Positions 41,462 to 50,786 of a DNA stretch of 64,000 nucleotides are shown one piece after another. The stretch comes from Pseudomonas sp. (GTDB taxonomy: Bacteria; Pseudomonadota; Gammaproteobacteria; Pseudomonadales; Pseudomonadaceae). The stretch is from contig VMRT01000007.1 in NCBI GenBank assembly GCA_007713455.1, positions 248,001 to 312,000 of the forward strand, in the 5' to 3' direction. The stretch's first letter is position 1; each line of letters starts with the position of its first letter. The notes below the pieces were generated by a model. The model was not told where the DNA came from, made no database searches, and saw only the letters and a list, made by a program, of their open reading frames with translations. A program made the translations under genes and the position numbers.

Positions 41462-41467
41462 TATACA
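41462..41467 (-). promoter_or_regulatory. TGTATA box before the DUF6482-like gene
   Basis: Read on the minus strand, CTGTATAGGTATCC immediately precedes the start of the small gene. A near copy, GTGTATAGGTGTATG, precedes the epimerase gene (50508-50523). Confidence 0.4.
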
Positions 41468-41555
41468 GATTCAGTTAGCCGCATAGCCCCGCAATCGCCC
41501 ACCTGCCTGCCAAATGGCGGGCTCGGGCAAAGGAGCTCTTATGCAGCAGAATATT

Positions 41556-41595
41556 CCTGTACATTTACCTGTACAAGAAGCAATATCCGTATAGC
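41556..41595 (+). promoter_or_regulatory. folE promoter region with paired TGTACA operator boxes
   Basis: CCTGTACA occurs twice in direct repeat with a 12-bp period (cores 41558-41563 and 41570-41575). A TTTACC at 41564 and TATAGC at 41590 are 20 bp apart, the long spacer typical of MerR-controlled promoters. The arrangement suggests control of folE by a LitR-like regulator. Confidence 0.55.
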
Positions 41596-41667
41596 TTTAT
41601 CGCATCCCTCATCGATGCAACAGCATTCCCTCCACGCAACAGCGCCCGGCGCACAAAAGGAACCGTC

Positions 41668-42225
41668 ATGAACGATCTGCCTGGTCATTACCGCGAAATA
41701 CTCTCCGGGGTGGGTGAAAACCCGGAGCGTGAAGGTCTGCGCGACACGCCGCAACGCGCGGCGAAGGCGATGCAATACCTGTGCGGCGGTTACAACCGCA
41801 GCCTGGAAGAGATCGTCAACGGCGCGCTGTTCGCCTCGGACAACGACGAGATGGTCATCGTCAAGGACATCGAGCTGTACTCCCTGTGCGAGCACCACAT
41901 GCTGCCCTTCATTGGCAAGGCCCATGTGGCGTACATCCCCACCGGGCGCGTGCTGGGCTTGTCGAAGATTGCGCGAATCGTCGACATGTTCGCCCGTCGC
42001 CTGCAGATCCAGGAAAACCTGACCCGCCAGATCGCCGAAGCCATTCAGGAAGTCACCGGCGCCGCAGGTGTTGCGGTGGTCATCGAAGCCAAGCACATGT
42101 GCATGATGATGCGCGGCGTGGAAAAGCAGAACTCGGTGATGAACACCTCGGTGATGCTCGGGGCCTTCCGCAGCTCCTGCAACACACGGATGGAATTTCT
42201 ACAGTTGATCGGGAGGGGCCAGTAA
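41668..42225 (+). CDS. folE: GTP cyclohydrolase I (type IA)
   Basis: 185-aa enzyme converting GTP to 7,8-dihydroneopterin triphosphate. Zinc ligands are visible in [10 protein letters not shown] (Cys74, His77) and [10 protein letters not shown] (second Cys). AAAGGAA lies before the ATG. It overlaps folX by one base. In this setting the pterin may supply a folate or pterin antenna for photolyase, or other photo-stress cofactors; a second housekeeping folE elsewhere in the genome is likely but not visible. Confidence 0.95.
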   Translation: MNDLPGHYREILSGVGENPEREGLRDTPQRAAKAMQYLCGGYNRSLEEIVNGALFASDNDEMVIVKDIELYSLCEHHMLPFIGKAHVAYIPTGRVLGLSKIARIVDMFARRLQIQENLTRQIAEAIQEVTGAAGVAVVIEAKHMCMMMRGVEKQNSVMNTSVMLGAFRSSCNTRMEFLQLIGRGQ

Positions 42226-42596
42226 TGCCGCGCCTGGAACCTGGCATGGCGCGCATCCGGGTGAAGGATCTGCGCCTGCGCACCTACATCGGCATCAACG
42301 AGGACGAGATCCTCAACCGCCAGGACGTGCTGATCAACCTGAGCATCCTCTACCCGGCGGTCGAGGCGGTGCGCGACAACGACATCGAGCAGGCACTCAA
42401 CTACCGAACCATAACCAAGGCGATCATTCGCCATGTGGAGCTGAACCGCTTCGCCCTGCTCGAGCGCATGACCCAGGAAATCCTCGACCTGGTGATGGCA
42501 CATCCCGCGGTGAGCTACGCCGAGGTGGAAGTCGACAAGCCCCACGCGCTGCGCTTTGCCGACTCGGTCTCGATCACCCTCGCCGGCAATCGCTGA
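42225..42596 (+). CDS. folX: Dihydroneopterin triphosphate 2'-epimerase (FolX)
   Basis: 123-aa member of the FolB/FolX tunnelling fold. [30 protein letters not shown] is the FolX-type opening; the conserved Glu is in [20 protein letters not shown]. It follows folE without a gap. FolX epimerises dihydroneopterin triphosphate to the monapterin form used in tetrahydromonapterin synthesis in Pseudomonas. FolB is the alternative, but the sequence favours FolX. Confidence 0.87.
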   Translation: MPRLEPGMARIRVKDLRLRTYIGINEDEILNRQDVLINLSILYPAVEAVRDNDIEQALNYRTITKAIIRHVELNRFALLERMTQEILDLVMAHPAVSYAEVEVDKPHALRFADSVSITLAGNR

Positions 42597-42606
42597 GCAC
42601 GATGTC

Positions 42607-43134
42607 GTGAATATCCGCCGCGCTGTGCTCGCCAGCCTGCTGTCGCTGATCCCGCTGATCCCGCTGATCGCAGCGGCGAGCTGGCGCGAAGCCGTGCCAC
42701 AGGCGCTCCTGGTTGGCGAAGGCCAGTTGCGCTTCTTCGGCTTGCGCATCTATGACGCGCGCCTGTGGAGCGAAACCGCGCCGCTGCAAGCCCGTACGGC
42801 GTTCGCGCTGGAACTGACCTATCACCGCTCCATCAGCCGCGACGACCTGGTGCGCACCAGCCTGGAAGAGATTCAGCGACTCTCCGGCGAGCCGCTCGAT
42901 GCCGAACAACTGCGCCGCTGGCGCGCAGACATGCAGCAAGCCTTCGTCGATGTAGAGGCGGGTGACCGAATCACTGGCGTCTTCTTGCCCGGGCGCGGTT
43001 GCCGCTTCTACGTGAATGATCGCCTGCAGCATGAGGTCGCCGACGCTGCGTTCGCCGACGCCTTCTTCGCCATCTGGCTCGACCCGCGCAGCCGCGACCA
43101 GAAGTTGCGGCGCAACCTGCTGGGCCAGCGATGA
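42607..43134 (+). CDS. Chalcone isomerase-like periplasmic protein
   Basis: 175-aa protein starting at GTG 42607. The N-terminus is a signal peptide (RAVLASLLSLIPLIPLIAAAS). The mature region (VGEGQLRFFGLRIYDARLW, AFALELTYHRSISRDDLVRTSLEEI) matches bacterial chalcone-isomerase-like proteins, which are probably lipid- or fatty-acid-binding rather than flavonoid enzymes. It precedes the GPH transporter with a 4-nt overlap. This trio with DUF3833 recurs in photo-oxidative stress loci. Confidence 0.75.
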   Translation: MNIRRAVLASLLSLIPLIPLIAAASWREAVPQALLVGEGQLRFFGLRIYDARLWSETAPLQARTAFALELTYHRSISRDDLVRTSLEEIQRLSGEPLDAEQLRRWRADMQQAFVDVEAGDRITGVFLPGRGCRFYVNDRLQHEVADAAFADAFFAIWLDPRSRDQKLRRNLLGQR

Positions 43135-44369
43135 AAAGCCCGGCGCTGGCAGCCTATGGAATGCTCGGCCTGCCGCTAGCGATGGCCATGCTGCCGATCT
43201 ATGTGCTGGTGCCGAATTTCTATGCGGCCGATCTTGGCCTCGGCCTGACGCTGACCGGCGCCGTGCTGTTTCTCGCCCGCCTGCTGGACACCGTGCAAGA
43301 CCCCTGGCTTGGCCGCCTTATCGATCGCCGCTCACCACGTGGCTGGACCATTCTGCTCGGGGGCGTGGCCGTGTTGCTGAGCCTGGCGATGGCGGCACTG
43401 CTGATCCCACCCGGCAACTTAGGCAGTTTCGGCTTAGCCGCGTGGCTCGGCGCGTTGCTGGCGCTCACCTATACCTTGCACAGCCTGATCAACATCACCT
43501 ATCTGGCCTGGGGCGCGCGCCTCTCCGACCAGCCGGATACCCGCACCCGAGTCGCCGCCTGGCGCGAAGGTGCCGGACTGTTCGGCGTGGTGCTCGCCAG
43601 CGTGCTGCCTACCGTGCTGGCGACCCGATACGGCATGGCGACGGCGCTGGCAACCTTTGCCGTTACCTTCGCCGTGCTGCTGTTTGCCGGCACGGCGATC
43701 TTGTTGTTCGGCGCCCCACGCCCCCATCGCGCCGTGCGTACCGAAACCAGCAGCTGGCGACTGCCCCTGCGCAACCCTGCGTTCCGGCGCCTGGCGGGCG
43801 TCTACTTCATCAATGCCGTGGCGGTGGCGATTCCGGCCACCCTGGCGCTGTTCTTCATCGCCGACCGCCTGCAACTGGCGCGACTGACCGGGCTGTTCCT
43901 GGCGCTCTACTTCATCAGCGGCGCATTGGGTCTGCCGCTCTGGACCCGTCTGGCTGATCGCATCGGCAAACGACGCAGCTGGCGGATCGGCATGCTCACC
44001 GCCTGCGCCGCCTTTATCTGGGCGGTGCTGCTGGAGCCGGGCTCGGCCTGGGCCTATGCCGGCGTCTGCATGATGTCCGGCCTTGCCCTCGGAGCCGATC
44101 TGGCCCTGCCACCAGCGCTGCTGGCCGACATCATCCCAGTCGAGGAGCGTGATTCCACTGCCGCCTACTTCGGCTTGTGGAGCTTTCTCGCCAAGCTGGC
44201 GCTCGCACTCGCCGGTCTGGCTTTGCCATTGCTGGCGTTGAGCGACTACCAACCGGGCAACGCGGCCGGCTGGAACCTTGCGCTGGTCTACGCCGGCCTG
44301 CCCTGCCTGCTGAAGCTACTGGCAGCGCGGCTACTCACTTCCCTGCCCTGCGGAGAAACGAAATCATGA
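43131..44369 (+). CDS. MFS transporter, GPH (sugar/cation symporter)-like
   Basis: 412-aa, 12-helix transporter. LDTVQDPWLGRLIDRRSPRGW is the loop 2-3 motif of GPH/MelB-type carriers. Its neighbours in the singlet-oxygen regulon of Rhodobacter include a similar transporter, so it probably moves a lipid-modification or protective metabolite rather than a sugar. The stop overlaps the lipoprotein start (ATGA). Confidence 0.82.
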   Translation: MKSPALAAYGMLGLPLAMAMLPIYVLVPNFYAADLGLGLTLTGAVLFLARLLDTVQDPWLGRLIDRRSPRGWTILLGGVAVLLSLAMAALLIPPGNLGSFGLAAWLGALLALTYTLHSLINITYLAWGARLSDQPDTRTRVAAWREGAGLFGVVLASVLPTVLATRYGMATALATFAVTFAVLLFAGTAILLFGAPRPHRAVRTETSSWRLPLRNPAFRRLAGVYFINAVAVAIPATLALFFIADRLQLARLTGLFLALYFISGALGLPLWTRLADRIGKRRSWRIGMLTACAAFIWAVLLEPGSAWAYAGVCMMSGLALGADLALPPALLADIIPVEERDSTAAYFGLWSFLAKLALALAGLALPLLALSDYQPGNAAGWNLALVYAGLPCLLKLLAARLLTSLPCGETKS

Positions 44370-44893
44370 AAAAGGTACTGATCCTGGCTTGCTGCCTGCT
44401 GCTGCTCAGCTGCACCGCCGTCGATGTCGAGCATTACCGAGACGAGGAGCCGCAGCTTGATCTGCGCAAGTATTTCGTCGGCACGGTGGATGCCTGGGGC
44501 ATGTTCCAGAAGCGCTCCGGCGAGGTCGTCAAGCGCTTTCATGTCGAGATCGAAGGCAGCCTCGATGGCGACAAGCTGATCCTCGACGAACACTTTCGCT
44601 ACAGCGACGGCACTACCCAGCAACGCGTCTGGACGCTGACCGAGGAGCGCCCGGGGCACTGGCGCGGCACGGCTGCAGACGTGGTCGGCGAGGCCGTTGG
44701 CGAAGTGGCCGGCAATGCCCTGCGCTGGCGCTACGTGCTCAGCCTGCCGGTGGATGACAAGGTTTACGACGTACACCTGGACGACTGGATGTACCTGATC
44801 GACGAGAACACCCTGGCCAACCGTTCGTTCATGAGCAAGTTTGGCGTAGAGGTGGGACAGGTCACCCTGTTCTTCCGCAAACGCAACGAATGA
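44366..44893 (+). CDS. DUF3833 lipoprotein
   Basis: 175-aa lipoprotein: ACCLLLLSC is the lipobox (Cys17). The rest (YFVGTVDAWGMFQKRSGEVVKRFHVEIEG, RWRYVLSLPVDDKVYDVHLDDWMYLIDE) is typical of DUF3833, a lipocalin-like family. It sits at the end of the folE-to-MFS run, overlapping the transporter, and is probably cotranscribed. Function unknown; lipid binding at the outer membrane is likely. Confidence 0.83.
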   Translation: MKKVLILACCLLLLSCTAVDVEHYRDEEPQLDLRKYFVGTVDAWGMFQKRSGEVVKRFHVEIEGSLDGDKLILDEHFRYSDGTTQQRVWTLTEERPGHWRGTAADVVGEAVGEVAGNALRWRYVLSLPVDDKVYDVHLDDWMYLIDENTLANRSFMSKFGVEVGQVTLFFRKRNE

Positions 44894-45129
44894 GCGGGTG
44901 GCCTGTGCGGTGAGTTGGTTGAGGCACGTTCGGATGACCATGGTTCCGAGATAAGGCGCTGCGACGAGTCATAGCGGGCTATGGTGAGGAGCAGCAGCGC
45001 AGTATCGGGGCCATGGGCGCCGAAATTGACCAACTGAACTTGCCAAACAGGCCACTGATGGCACTTGCAAGCACCGAGCGGACCAAGTTGTTCTAGAATG
45101 CGCGGCATGCCCTTTCAGGATGTCGTGAC

Positions 45130-45570
45130 ATGATCAATGCCAAGCTGTTGCAACTGGTTATCGAAGCCTCCAACGACGGAATCGTGGTCGCCGAACAGGA
45201 AGGCGATGACAACATCCTGATCTACGCCAACCCGGCGTTCGAGCGGCTGACCGGCTATGCGGTCGACGACATCCTCTACCGCGACTGCCGCTTCCTGCAG
45301 GGCGAGGACCGCGACCAGCCGGCCCTGCAGGCCATTCGCGAGGCGGTGAAGAACAACCAGCCGTGCCGCCAGATCATCCGCAACTACCGCAAGGACGGCA
45401 CACCGTTCTGGAACGAGCTTTCCATCACGCCGGTGTTCAACGAGGCCGATCAGCTGACCTACTTCATCGGCATCCAGAAGAACGTCACCGCCGAGGTCGA
45501 CGCCTTGCAACGCGTCGAAGCGCTGGAAGCCGAGATTCGCGAACTGAAGGCGAAGCTCGCGCAGAACTGA
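45130..45570 (+). CDS. Short LOV photoreceptor (PpSB-LOV/PplA-like)
   Basis: 146-aa protein consisting of one LOV domain and a C-terminal coiled coil (LQRVEALEAEIRELKAKL). The flavin-adduct Cys53 lies in RDCRFLQGEDRDQP; canonical LOV has Asn before Cys, while the P. putida short LOV proteins also have Asp. FMN contacts are NYRKDGTPFWNEL and YFIGIQKNV. It should be a blue-light sensor with no output domain of its own. In P. putida a homologue antagonises LitR-type regulators in the light; two such regulators are encoded nearby. Confidence 0.92.
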   Translation: MINAKLLQLVIEASNDGIVVAEQEGDDNILIYANPAFERLTGYAVDDILYRDCRFLQGEDRDQPALQAIREAVKNNQPCRQIIRNYRKDGTPFWNELSITPVFNEADQLTYFIGIQKNVTAEVDALQRVEALEAEIRELKAKLAQN

Positions 45571-45580
45571 GCACGCCGCC

Positions 45581-45601
45581 CGGCCCGCGTCCGGCGGGCC
45601 G
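45581..45601 (+). terminator. Hairpin after the LOV gene
   Basis: CGGCCCGC and GCGGGCCG form a perfect 8-bp stem with a 5-nt loop, 10 bp after the LOV stop. There is no U-run. Confidence 0.5.
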
Positions 45602-45748
45602 TTGGCTCAACGATGCGGTAGCGCTGCGCCCTCAAGCACCCCGGACAACCCTACCTAAGGGCCGTTACTCGGTAGCGGTGGATATGGGATACTGGCAAAT
45701 CGCCATTTCACCATCCTGCAGTGGGCGGTTGCGCCCTAGGATTCTGTC

Positions 45749-48406
45749 TTGACTCTCAATGCCGTCGTACAGAACGCGGTCATGCTGCTCGCGTTGTGCT
45801 GGCTGCTGGCCTTTACCACCCGCAGCTGGAACCGGAGCGGTCAGCTCTCCGCTCAATTGCTCGCCGGACTCTGGTTCGGCAGCGCCTGCATCATCGGCAT
45901 GCTGATCACCAGCGTCGGCCACACCGGGATCATCCTCGATGCACGCACCGTGGTGCTGAGCATGGCCGGGTTGTTCGGCGGGCCGCTGGTGGCCACGATC
46001 GCCGGCACCCTCGCTGGCGCCTACCGCCTCTGGCTGGGCGGGCCCGGTGTGGTACCGGGGCTGGCGAACGTGGTGTTGCCGATCGCTCTGGGGCTCGCCT
46101 ACGGCTGTGCATATCGAAAGCGTCTGCTCGGCATTGGCTTCTGGCAATTGCTCGCTTTCGGTTTGCTGCTGCACCTTGCCGCACTGGCGCTGATCGCACT
46201 GATGCTACCCAGCGACCTCGGCACCGCCGCAGTACGGGAAGCTGCCTTGCCGGCGCTGTTGGCGCTGCCCATCGCCACCGCAACCCTCGGCGTCCTGCTC
46301 AAGGATCTGCTGGAGCGCAACAAGATCGAGCAGGCCCTGCGCTTCAGCGAAGCCCGGCTGCGCGCCATCACCCAAGCCATGCCCGACCTGCTCATGGTGC
46401 TCGACGAGGATGGCCGCTACCTGGAAATCCTCTGCGCCGAACGGAGCCTGCTGTATGACGATCCGAGTAAGCTGCTCGGTCGCCGTCTGCACGACGTCAT
46501 GCCCGAAGAGGAAGAACGTCGCTTCCTCGACTTCATCCAGCTGACGCTGAACAGCGATGTACCGCAGCTGATCGAGTACTGCCTGCCGACACAGGGTGGC
46601 CTCAAGGTGTTCGAAGGCCGCGCGCTGCCGCTGGAGCAGCCGGAAGGACAGAAGCGTGCGGTGGTCTGGCTGAGCCGCGATATCACGGAGAGGGTGAACA
46701 GCGAACTGGAGCGCAGGATCGCCTCCATCGCCTTCGAATCGCAACAGGGCATGCTGATTACCGACGCGCAGAGCCGCATCCTGCGGGTCAACCGGGCCTT
46801 CACCCGCATCAGCGGCTACAGCGCCGCCGAGGCCATCGGTCAGACCACCGCTCTGCTCGCATCCGGCAAGCACGGCCCGGAGTTCTATCGCGCCATGTGG
46901 TCGAGCATCGAAACCACCGGCGTATGGGAAGGCGAAATCTGGAACCGGCGCAAGAGTGGCGAGATCTTTCCCGAATGGCTGACCGTCAGCGCGGTGCGCA
47001 ACGCGCTCGGAGAAGTGACTCACTATGTCGCCGCCTTTACCGACATCACCGATCGCAAGGCGGCCGAAGAGCGAATTCATAATCTGGCGTTCTACGATCC
47101 GCTGACCGGTCTACCCAACCGCCGACTGCTGCTCGACCGCCTGCACCAGGCCATGGCCGCCAGCCGCCGCGGCAATCAGCTGGGCGCGCTGATGTTCATC
47201 GACCTGGACAACTTCAAGAACATCAACGACCTGCACGGGCACCAGACCGGCGACCAGGTGCTGCGCATCGCCGCCGAACGTCTGCACGCCGAGGTGCGCG
47301 CCAGCGACACGGTGGCGCGCCTGGGTGGCGACGAGTTCGTGGTGATGCTGGAGAACCTCGGCGACGATCCGCTACGCGCGGCGGGCCAGGCCGAGCACAT
47401 CGGCATGAAGCTGCTGAACTCGCTGGATCGGCCGTATCGCCTGGCCGATCTCGCGCTGTACAGCAGCGCCAGTATCGGCGTGGTGCTGTTCGGTGCCGAA
47501 GCCAGCAGCAGCGACGAGCTGATGAAGCGCGCCGACATGTCTATGTACGAGGCGAAGATTTCCGGCAAGAACGCCCTGCGCTTCTTCGATCCGCGCATGC
47601 AGCTGGCCGTGCAGGAACGGTTGCGTCTGGAAGAAGAGATTCGCCTGGGCTTGAAGAACGGCGAATTCATACTCAATTTCCAGCCGCAGCTGGAGCAGAC
47701 CGAAGGCATCATCGGCGCCGAGGCGCTGGTGCGCTGGCAGCACCCACTGCGCGGTCTGCTCACTCCAGCGGCATTCATCGCGCAGGCCGAACACGCCGGT
47801 CTGATCCACACCCTCGATCAACAGGTGCTGGCGCAGGCCTGCGCACAACTGGCGCGCTGGGCCGAAACGCCGGAATTCGCCCACCTCAGCCTCTCGGTCA
47901 ACCTCAGTGCACACCTGCTGTACCAGGACAATTTCGTCGAGGGGGTGCTCGAGCTGCTGGAAAGGAGCGGTGCCGATCCGGCCCGGCTGAAGCTGGAGCT
48001 GACCGAAACGCTGCTGCTGGACAACATGCCCGAAGCGATCGCCCGCATGACGCGGCTCAAGCAGCACGGCATCCGTTTCGCCATCGACGACTTCGGTACC
48101 GGCTATTCCTCGATGAGCTATCTCCAGCAGCTGCCGCTCGATCAGCTGAAGATCGATCAGACCTTCATTCGCCGTCTGCCGGACGACAGCAGCAGCCTGA
48201 CCATCGTCCGGGCCATCTGCGCACTGGCGACCGGGCTGGGCCTGGAGGTCATCGCCGAAGGCGTCGAAAGCGAGCCACAACGGGGGATGCTGCTCGCCAA
48301 TGGCTGCCATCGCTATCAGGGTTATCTGTTCGGCAGACCGCTATCGGCGGATGCCTTCGAGGAGCTGGTTCGTGCCACCGAGGCGGACGACGGCGTGACA
48401 GCCTGA
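45749..48406 (+). CDS. Membrane GGDEF-EAL protein with 5TM-LYT and PAS domains
   Basis: 885-aa c-di-GMP enzyme starting at TTG 45749 (AGGA 8 nt upstream). Residues 1-180 are five hydrophobic helices of the 5TMR-LYT sensor type. Two PAS domains follow (about 195-310 and 325-440). GGDEF (residues 445-610) has intact RLGGDEFVVML; EAL (620-880) has GAEALVRWQHP and the downstream DDFGTGYSSMSYL. Both domains therefore look catalytically competent, so net activity is unclear. It follows the LOV gene after 178 bp; a functional link is possible. Confidence 0.9.
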   Translation: MTLNAVVQNAVMLLALCWLLAFTTRSWNRSGQLSAQLLAGLWFGSACIIGMLITSVGHTGIILDARTVVLSMAGLFGGPLVATIAGTLAGAYRLWLGGPGVVPGLANVVLPIALGLAYGCAYRKRLLGIGFWQLLAFGLLLHLAALALIALMLPSDLGTAAVREAALPALLALPIATATLGVLLKDLLERNKIEQALRFSEARLRAITQAMPDLLMVLDEDGRYLEILCAERSLLYDDPSKLLGRRLHDVMPEEEERRFLDFIQLTLNSDVPQLIEYCLPTQGGLKVFEGRALPLEQPEGQKRAVVWLSRDITERVNSELERRIASIAFESQQGMLITDAQSRILRVNRAFTRISGYSAAEAIGQTTALLASGKHGPEFYRAMWSSIETTGVWEGEIWNRRKSGEIFPEWLTVSAVRNALGEVTHYVAAFTDITDRKAAEERIHNLAFYDPLTGLPNRRLLLDRLHQAMAASRRGNQLGALMFIDLDNFKNINDLHGHQTGDQVLRIAAERLHAEVRASDTVARLGGDEFVVMLENLGDDPLRAAGQAEHIGMKLLNSLDRPYRLADLALYSSASIGVVLFGAEASSSDELMKRADMSMYEAKISGKNALRFFDPRMQLAVQERLRLEEEIRLGLKNGEFILNFQPQLEQTEGIIGAEALVRWQHPLRGLLTPAAFIAQAEHAGLIHTLDQQVLAQACAQLARWAETPEFAHLSLSVNLSAHLLYQDNFVEGVLELLERSGADPARLKLELTETLLLDNMPEAIARMTRLKQHGIRFAIDDFGTGYSSMSYLQQLPLDQLKIDQTFIRRLPDDSSSLTIVRAICALATGLGLEVIAEGVESEPQRGMLLANGCHRYQGYLFGRPLSADAFEELVRATEADDGVTA

Positions 48407-48409
48407 CGT

Positions 48410-48436
48410 GGGACGCATCGCCGCGCGATGCGTCCC
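48410..48436. terminator. Hairpin between convergent GGDEF-EAL and hemH genes
   Basis: A perfect 12-bp stem, GGGACGCATCGC and GCGATGCGTCCC around CGC, begins 4 bp after the GGDEF-EAL stop and ends 11 bp before the hemH stop, fitting a bidirectional terminator without U-run. Confidence 0.6.
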
Positions 48437-48446
48437 GCGCCTGCGG

Positions 48447-49472
48447 TCAGAGCGCCAGAGGCGCGCGACCGCAGAGTGTCACCAGCGCCTTTACCCAATC
48501 CTCGTGGGTATTCAGACAGGGCACCAGCACCAGTTCCTCGCCACCCGCCTCGATGAACTGTTCACGACCGCGATCGCCGATCTCCTCGACGGTTTCGATG
48601 CAGTCGGAGACGAAGGCCGGGCACATCACCAGCAGCTTCTTCACGCCCTGCTGCGCCAGCTCGTCGAGACGCGTCTCGGTGTAGGGCTCGATCCACTTGG
48701 CGCGGCCGAGGCGCGACTGGAAAGACACCGACCACTGATCGTCACGCAACCCGGCCTGCGCCGCGAAGCCGGCGGCGGTGCGCATGCACTGCGCGCGGTA
48801 GCAGCTGGCGAGTACCTCGCCCTCGGCACGCTGGCAGCAATCATCGCTCTTCAGGCAGTGCGCGCCGGTTGGATCGGTCTTGTGCAGGTGACGCTCGGGC
48901 AGCCCGTGGAAACTCAGCAGCAGATGATCGAAATCCTGTTGCAGATGCGGCCTGGCACTGGCGGCCAGCGCGTCGAGGTACTCCGGCTGGTCGTAGAACG
49001 GCTGCAGGATCGACAACTGCAGAGACAGTCCGCGTTCGCGGATGACCCGGCGCGCTTCCTGAATGACCGTCGTCGTGGTGCTGTCGGCGAACTGCGGATA
49101 AAGCGGCGCCAGGGTGACCTGGGTGATTCCCTGCCCGGCCAGACGCGTCAGCGTGGTCTCAATGGAGGGCTCGCCGTAGCGCATCGCCAGCTCCACCGGG
49201 CCCTGCGTCCAGTGCGGACGTACCGCCTCGTGCAGACGGCGGCTCAGCACCACCAGCGGCGAACCTTCCGGCCACCAGATCGAGGCGTAGGCATGCGCCG
49301 ATTGCTCGGGGCGCTTGATCAAGATCAGCGAGACCAGCAGGCGCCGCAACGGCCACGGCAGATCGATCACGTACGGATCCATCAGAAACTGGTTGAGGTA
49401 GCGGCGTACATCAGCGACTTCCGTGGAGGCCGGCGAACCCAGATTGACCAACAACAACGCCTGCTCTGTCAT
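48447..49472 (-). CDS. hemH: Ferrochelatase
   Basis: 341-aa enzyme inserting Fe2+ into protoporphyrin IX, the last step of haem synthesis. Metal and porphyrin motifs are [24 protein letters not shown] and a terminal [16 protein letters not shown] 49472 follows AGGAAAG. It lies downstream of the epimerase on the same strand (80-bp gap). Lowering protoporphyrin, a photosensitiser, would make sense in a light-stress locus. Confidence 0.95.
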   Translation of the reverse strand: MTEQALLLVNLGSPASTEVADVRRYLNQFLMDPYVIDLPWPLRRLLVSLILIKRPEQSAHAYASIWWPEGSPLVVLSRRLHEAVRPHWTQGPVELAMRYGEPSIETTLTRLAGQGITQVTLAPLYPQFADSTTTTVIQEARRVIRERGLSLQLSILQPFYDQPEYLDALAASARPHLQQDFDHLLLSFHGLPERHLHKTDPTGAHCLKSDDCCQRAEGEVLASCYRAQCMRTAAGFAAQAGLRDDQWSVSFQSRLGRAKWIEPYTETRLDELAQQGVKKLLVMCPAFVSDCIETVEEIGDRGREQFIEAGGEELVLVPCLNTHEDWVKALVTLCGRAPLAL

Positions 49473-49552
49473 GCAACTTTCCTGACTACTGTTTTTAAGG
49501 TTGCGCCGTACCCCAAGCGGGGGGCGCGCTATTTTCACACAGGGCGCACCCT

Positions 49553-50455
49553 TCAGGGGGGCGTCAATAGCTCGGCCAGGGCTGAATCCAGATCGTTGAA
49601 ACGGAAGCGGAAACCTTCCGCCTCGGCCCTCTGCGGCAACGCATGTTGCCCCCCGAGCAACAGCCCGGCCAACTCGCCGAGCAGGGGCTTGAGCACCGCT
49701 GCCGGGACTGGCAATACCGTCGGGCGATGCAGGCAGCGGCCAAGGCTGCGCGTGAACTCGACGTTGCGCACCGGGGCCGGCGCACAGGCATTGTAAGGCC
49801 CGCTTGCCGCCGGCTGGCGCAGAAGAAAATCAATCAGGGCGATTTGGTCTTCGATATGAATCCACGGCATCCATTGCCGACCATCGCCGATGCGCCCGCC
49901 CAAACCAAGCCTGAATGGCGGCAGCAACCGCTGGAGAAAGCCGCCGTCACGCGCCAGCACCAGCCCGGTACGCACCAGCACCACACGCATTCCCAGCACT
50001 GTCGCCTCCATCGCGCGCTCTTCCCAGGCATTGCACAGCTGGCTGGCAAAATCGGTGGAGACCGGCTGATCGGCTTCGGTCAGGCGGTGCTCACCGCCGT
50101 CGCCGTACCAACCCACGGCGGAACCGGAGATCAGCAGCGCCGGTTTCTGCTCGCGTCGGCCCAGCCACTCGACCAGCTGTTCGGTGAGCTTGACCCGACT
50201 GTCCCATAGCAACGCCTTGCGCGACTTGGTCCATGGCCGATCGGCGATGGGGGCGCCGGCCAGATTGACCACCGCGTCCAGCGCCACGGCATCCAGCTGC
50301 TGCAAGCTGCCCACACCCTGCACCTCGGCACCACACAACGCGGCAACGCGTTGCGGCGTGCGGCTCCATACCCATAGCCGATGCCCGTCCGCCAGCCAGC
50401 GCCGACACAACGCGCGCCCTATCAGCCCGGTACCGCCCGTCAACAAGATGTTCAT
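49553..50455 (-). CDS. TIGR01777-family NAD(P)-binding epimerase/oxidoreductase
   Basis: 300-aa atypical extended SDR (YfcH-like). [14 protein letters not shown] is the cofactor loop, [13 protein letters not shown] the active region, and a C-terminal DUF1731 segment ([24 protein letters not shown]) is present. AGGAG lies 6 nt before ATG 50455. Its promoter region holds TGTATA/TGTACA boxes shared with the divergent Fe-S gene, so it probably belongs to the light regulon. Confidence 0.88.
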   Translation of the reverse strand: MNILLTGGTGLIGRALCRRWLADGHRLWVWSRTPQRVAALCGAEVQGVGSLQQLDAVALDAVVNLAGAPIADRPWTKSRKALLWDSRVKLTEQLVEWLGRREQKPALLISGSAVGWYGDGGEHRLTEADQPVSTDFASQLCNAWEERAMEATVLGMRVVLVRTGLVLARDGGFLQRLLPPFRLGLGGRIGDGRQWMPWIHIEDQIALIDFLLRQPAASGPYNACAPAPVRNVEFTRSLGRCLHRPTVLPVPAAVLKPLLGELAGLLLGGQHALPQRAEAEGFRFRFNDLDSALAELLTPP

Positions 50456-50507
50456 GGTGAGCTCCTGGCGCGCAGCCATTGCGCGGGTATGACGACTTGC
50501 TTGAAAG

Positions 50508-50539
50508 CATACACCTATACACAGGCACATGAACCGTAC
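50508..50539 (-). promoter_or_regulatory. TGTATA-type boxes of the epimerase-hemH promoter
   Basis: On the minus strand TGTAC, TGTGC and TGTGTATAGGTGTATG occur within 32 bp, 53-84 bp upstream of the epimerase start. The TGTATAGG core matches the box before the DUF6482-like gene. Confidence 0.45.
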
Positions 50540-50673
50540 AGCATTTTCACGCCACCGCTTCGGCTGAGGCATTGGCGCACATCAGGCCGGCCGAAAAACG
50601 CGGTAGATCGCTCAGCCACCAAAAACCCCTCCGTACGCAGCGGCAACTATCCAAAGCCATTCGTTGACGACAT

Positions 50674-50770
50674 TTGTACAGGATTATGCACTTAGTTGTA
50701 CATTCTGTATTGACTTGTACAACACCGCGATTATGATGACCACAAGTTGTACAGAAACCCAACTTGTACA
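50674..50770 (+). promoter_or_regulatory. Promoter with five TTGTACA operator boxes
   Basis: TGTACA cores start at 50675, 50697, 50716, 50748 and 50765, each preceded by T. A sigma-70-like promoter, TTGACT at 50710 and TATGAT at 50732 with a 16-bp spacer, contains one box in the spacer and others on both sides. This is the strongest candidate target in the window for the LitR-like MerR proteins; the second of them is encoded in the operon it drives. Confidence 0.7.
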
Positions 50771-50786
50771 AGACGAGGTCGCCATC

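Noticed and set aside
41541-41594. 17-codon ORF with AAAGGAG upstream of folE
   Set aside because: It lies over the TGTACA boxes and predicted promoter, so it would be mostly untranscribed; likely chance.
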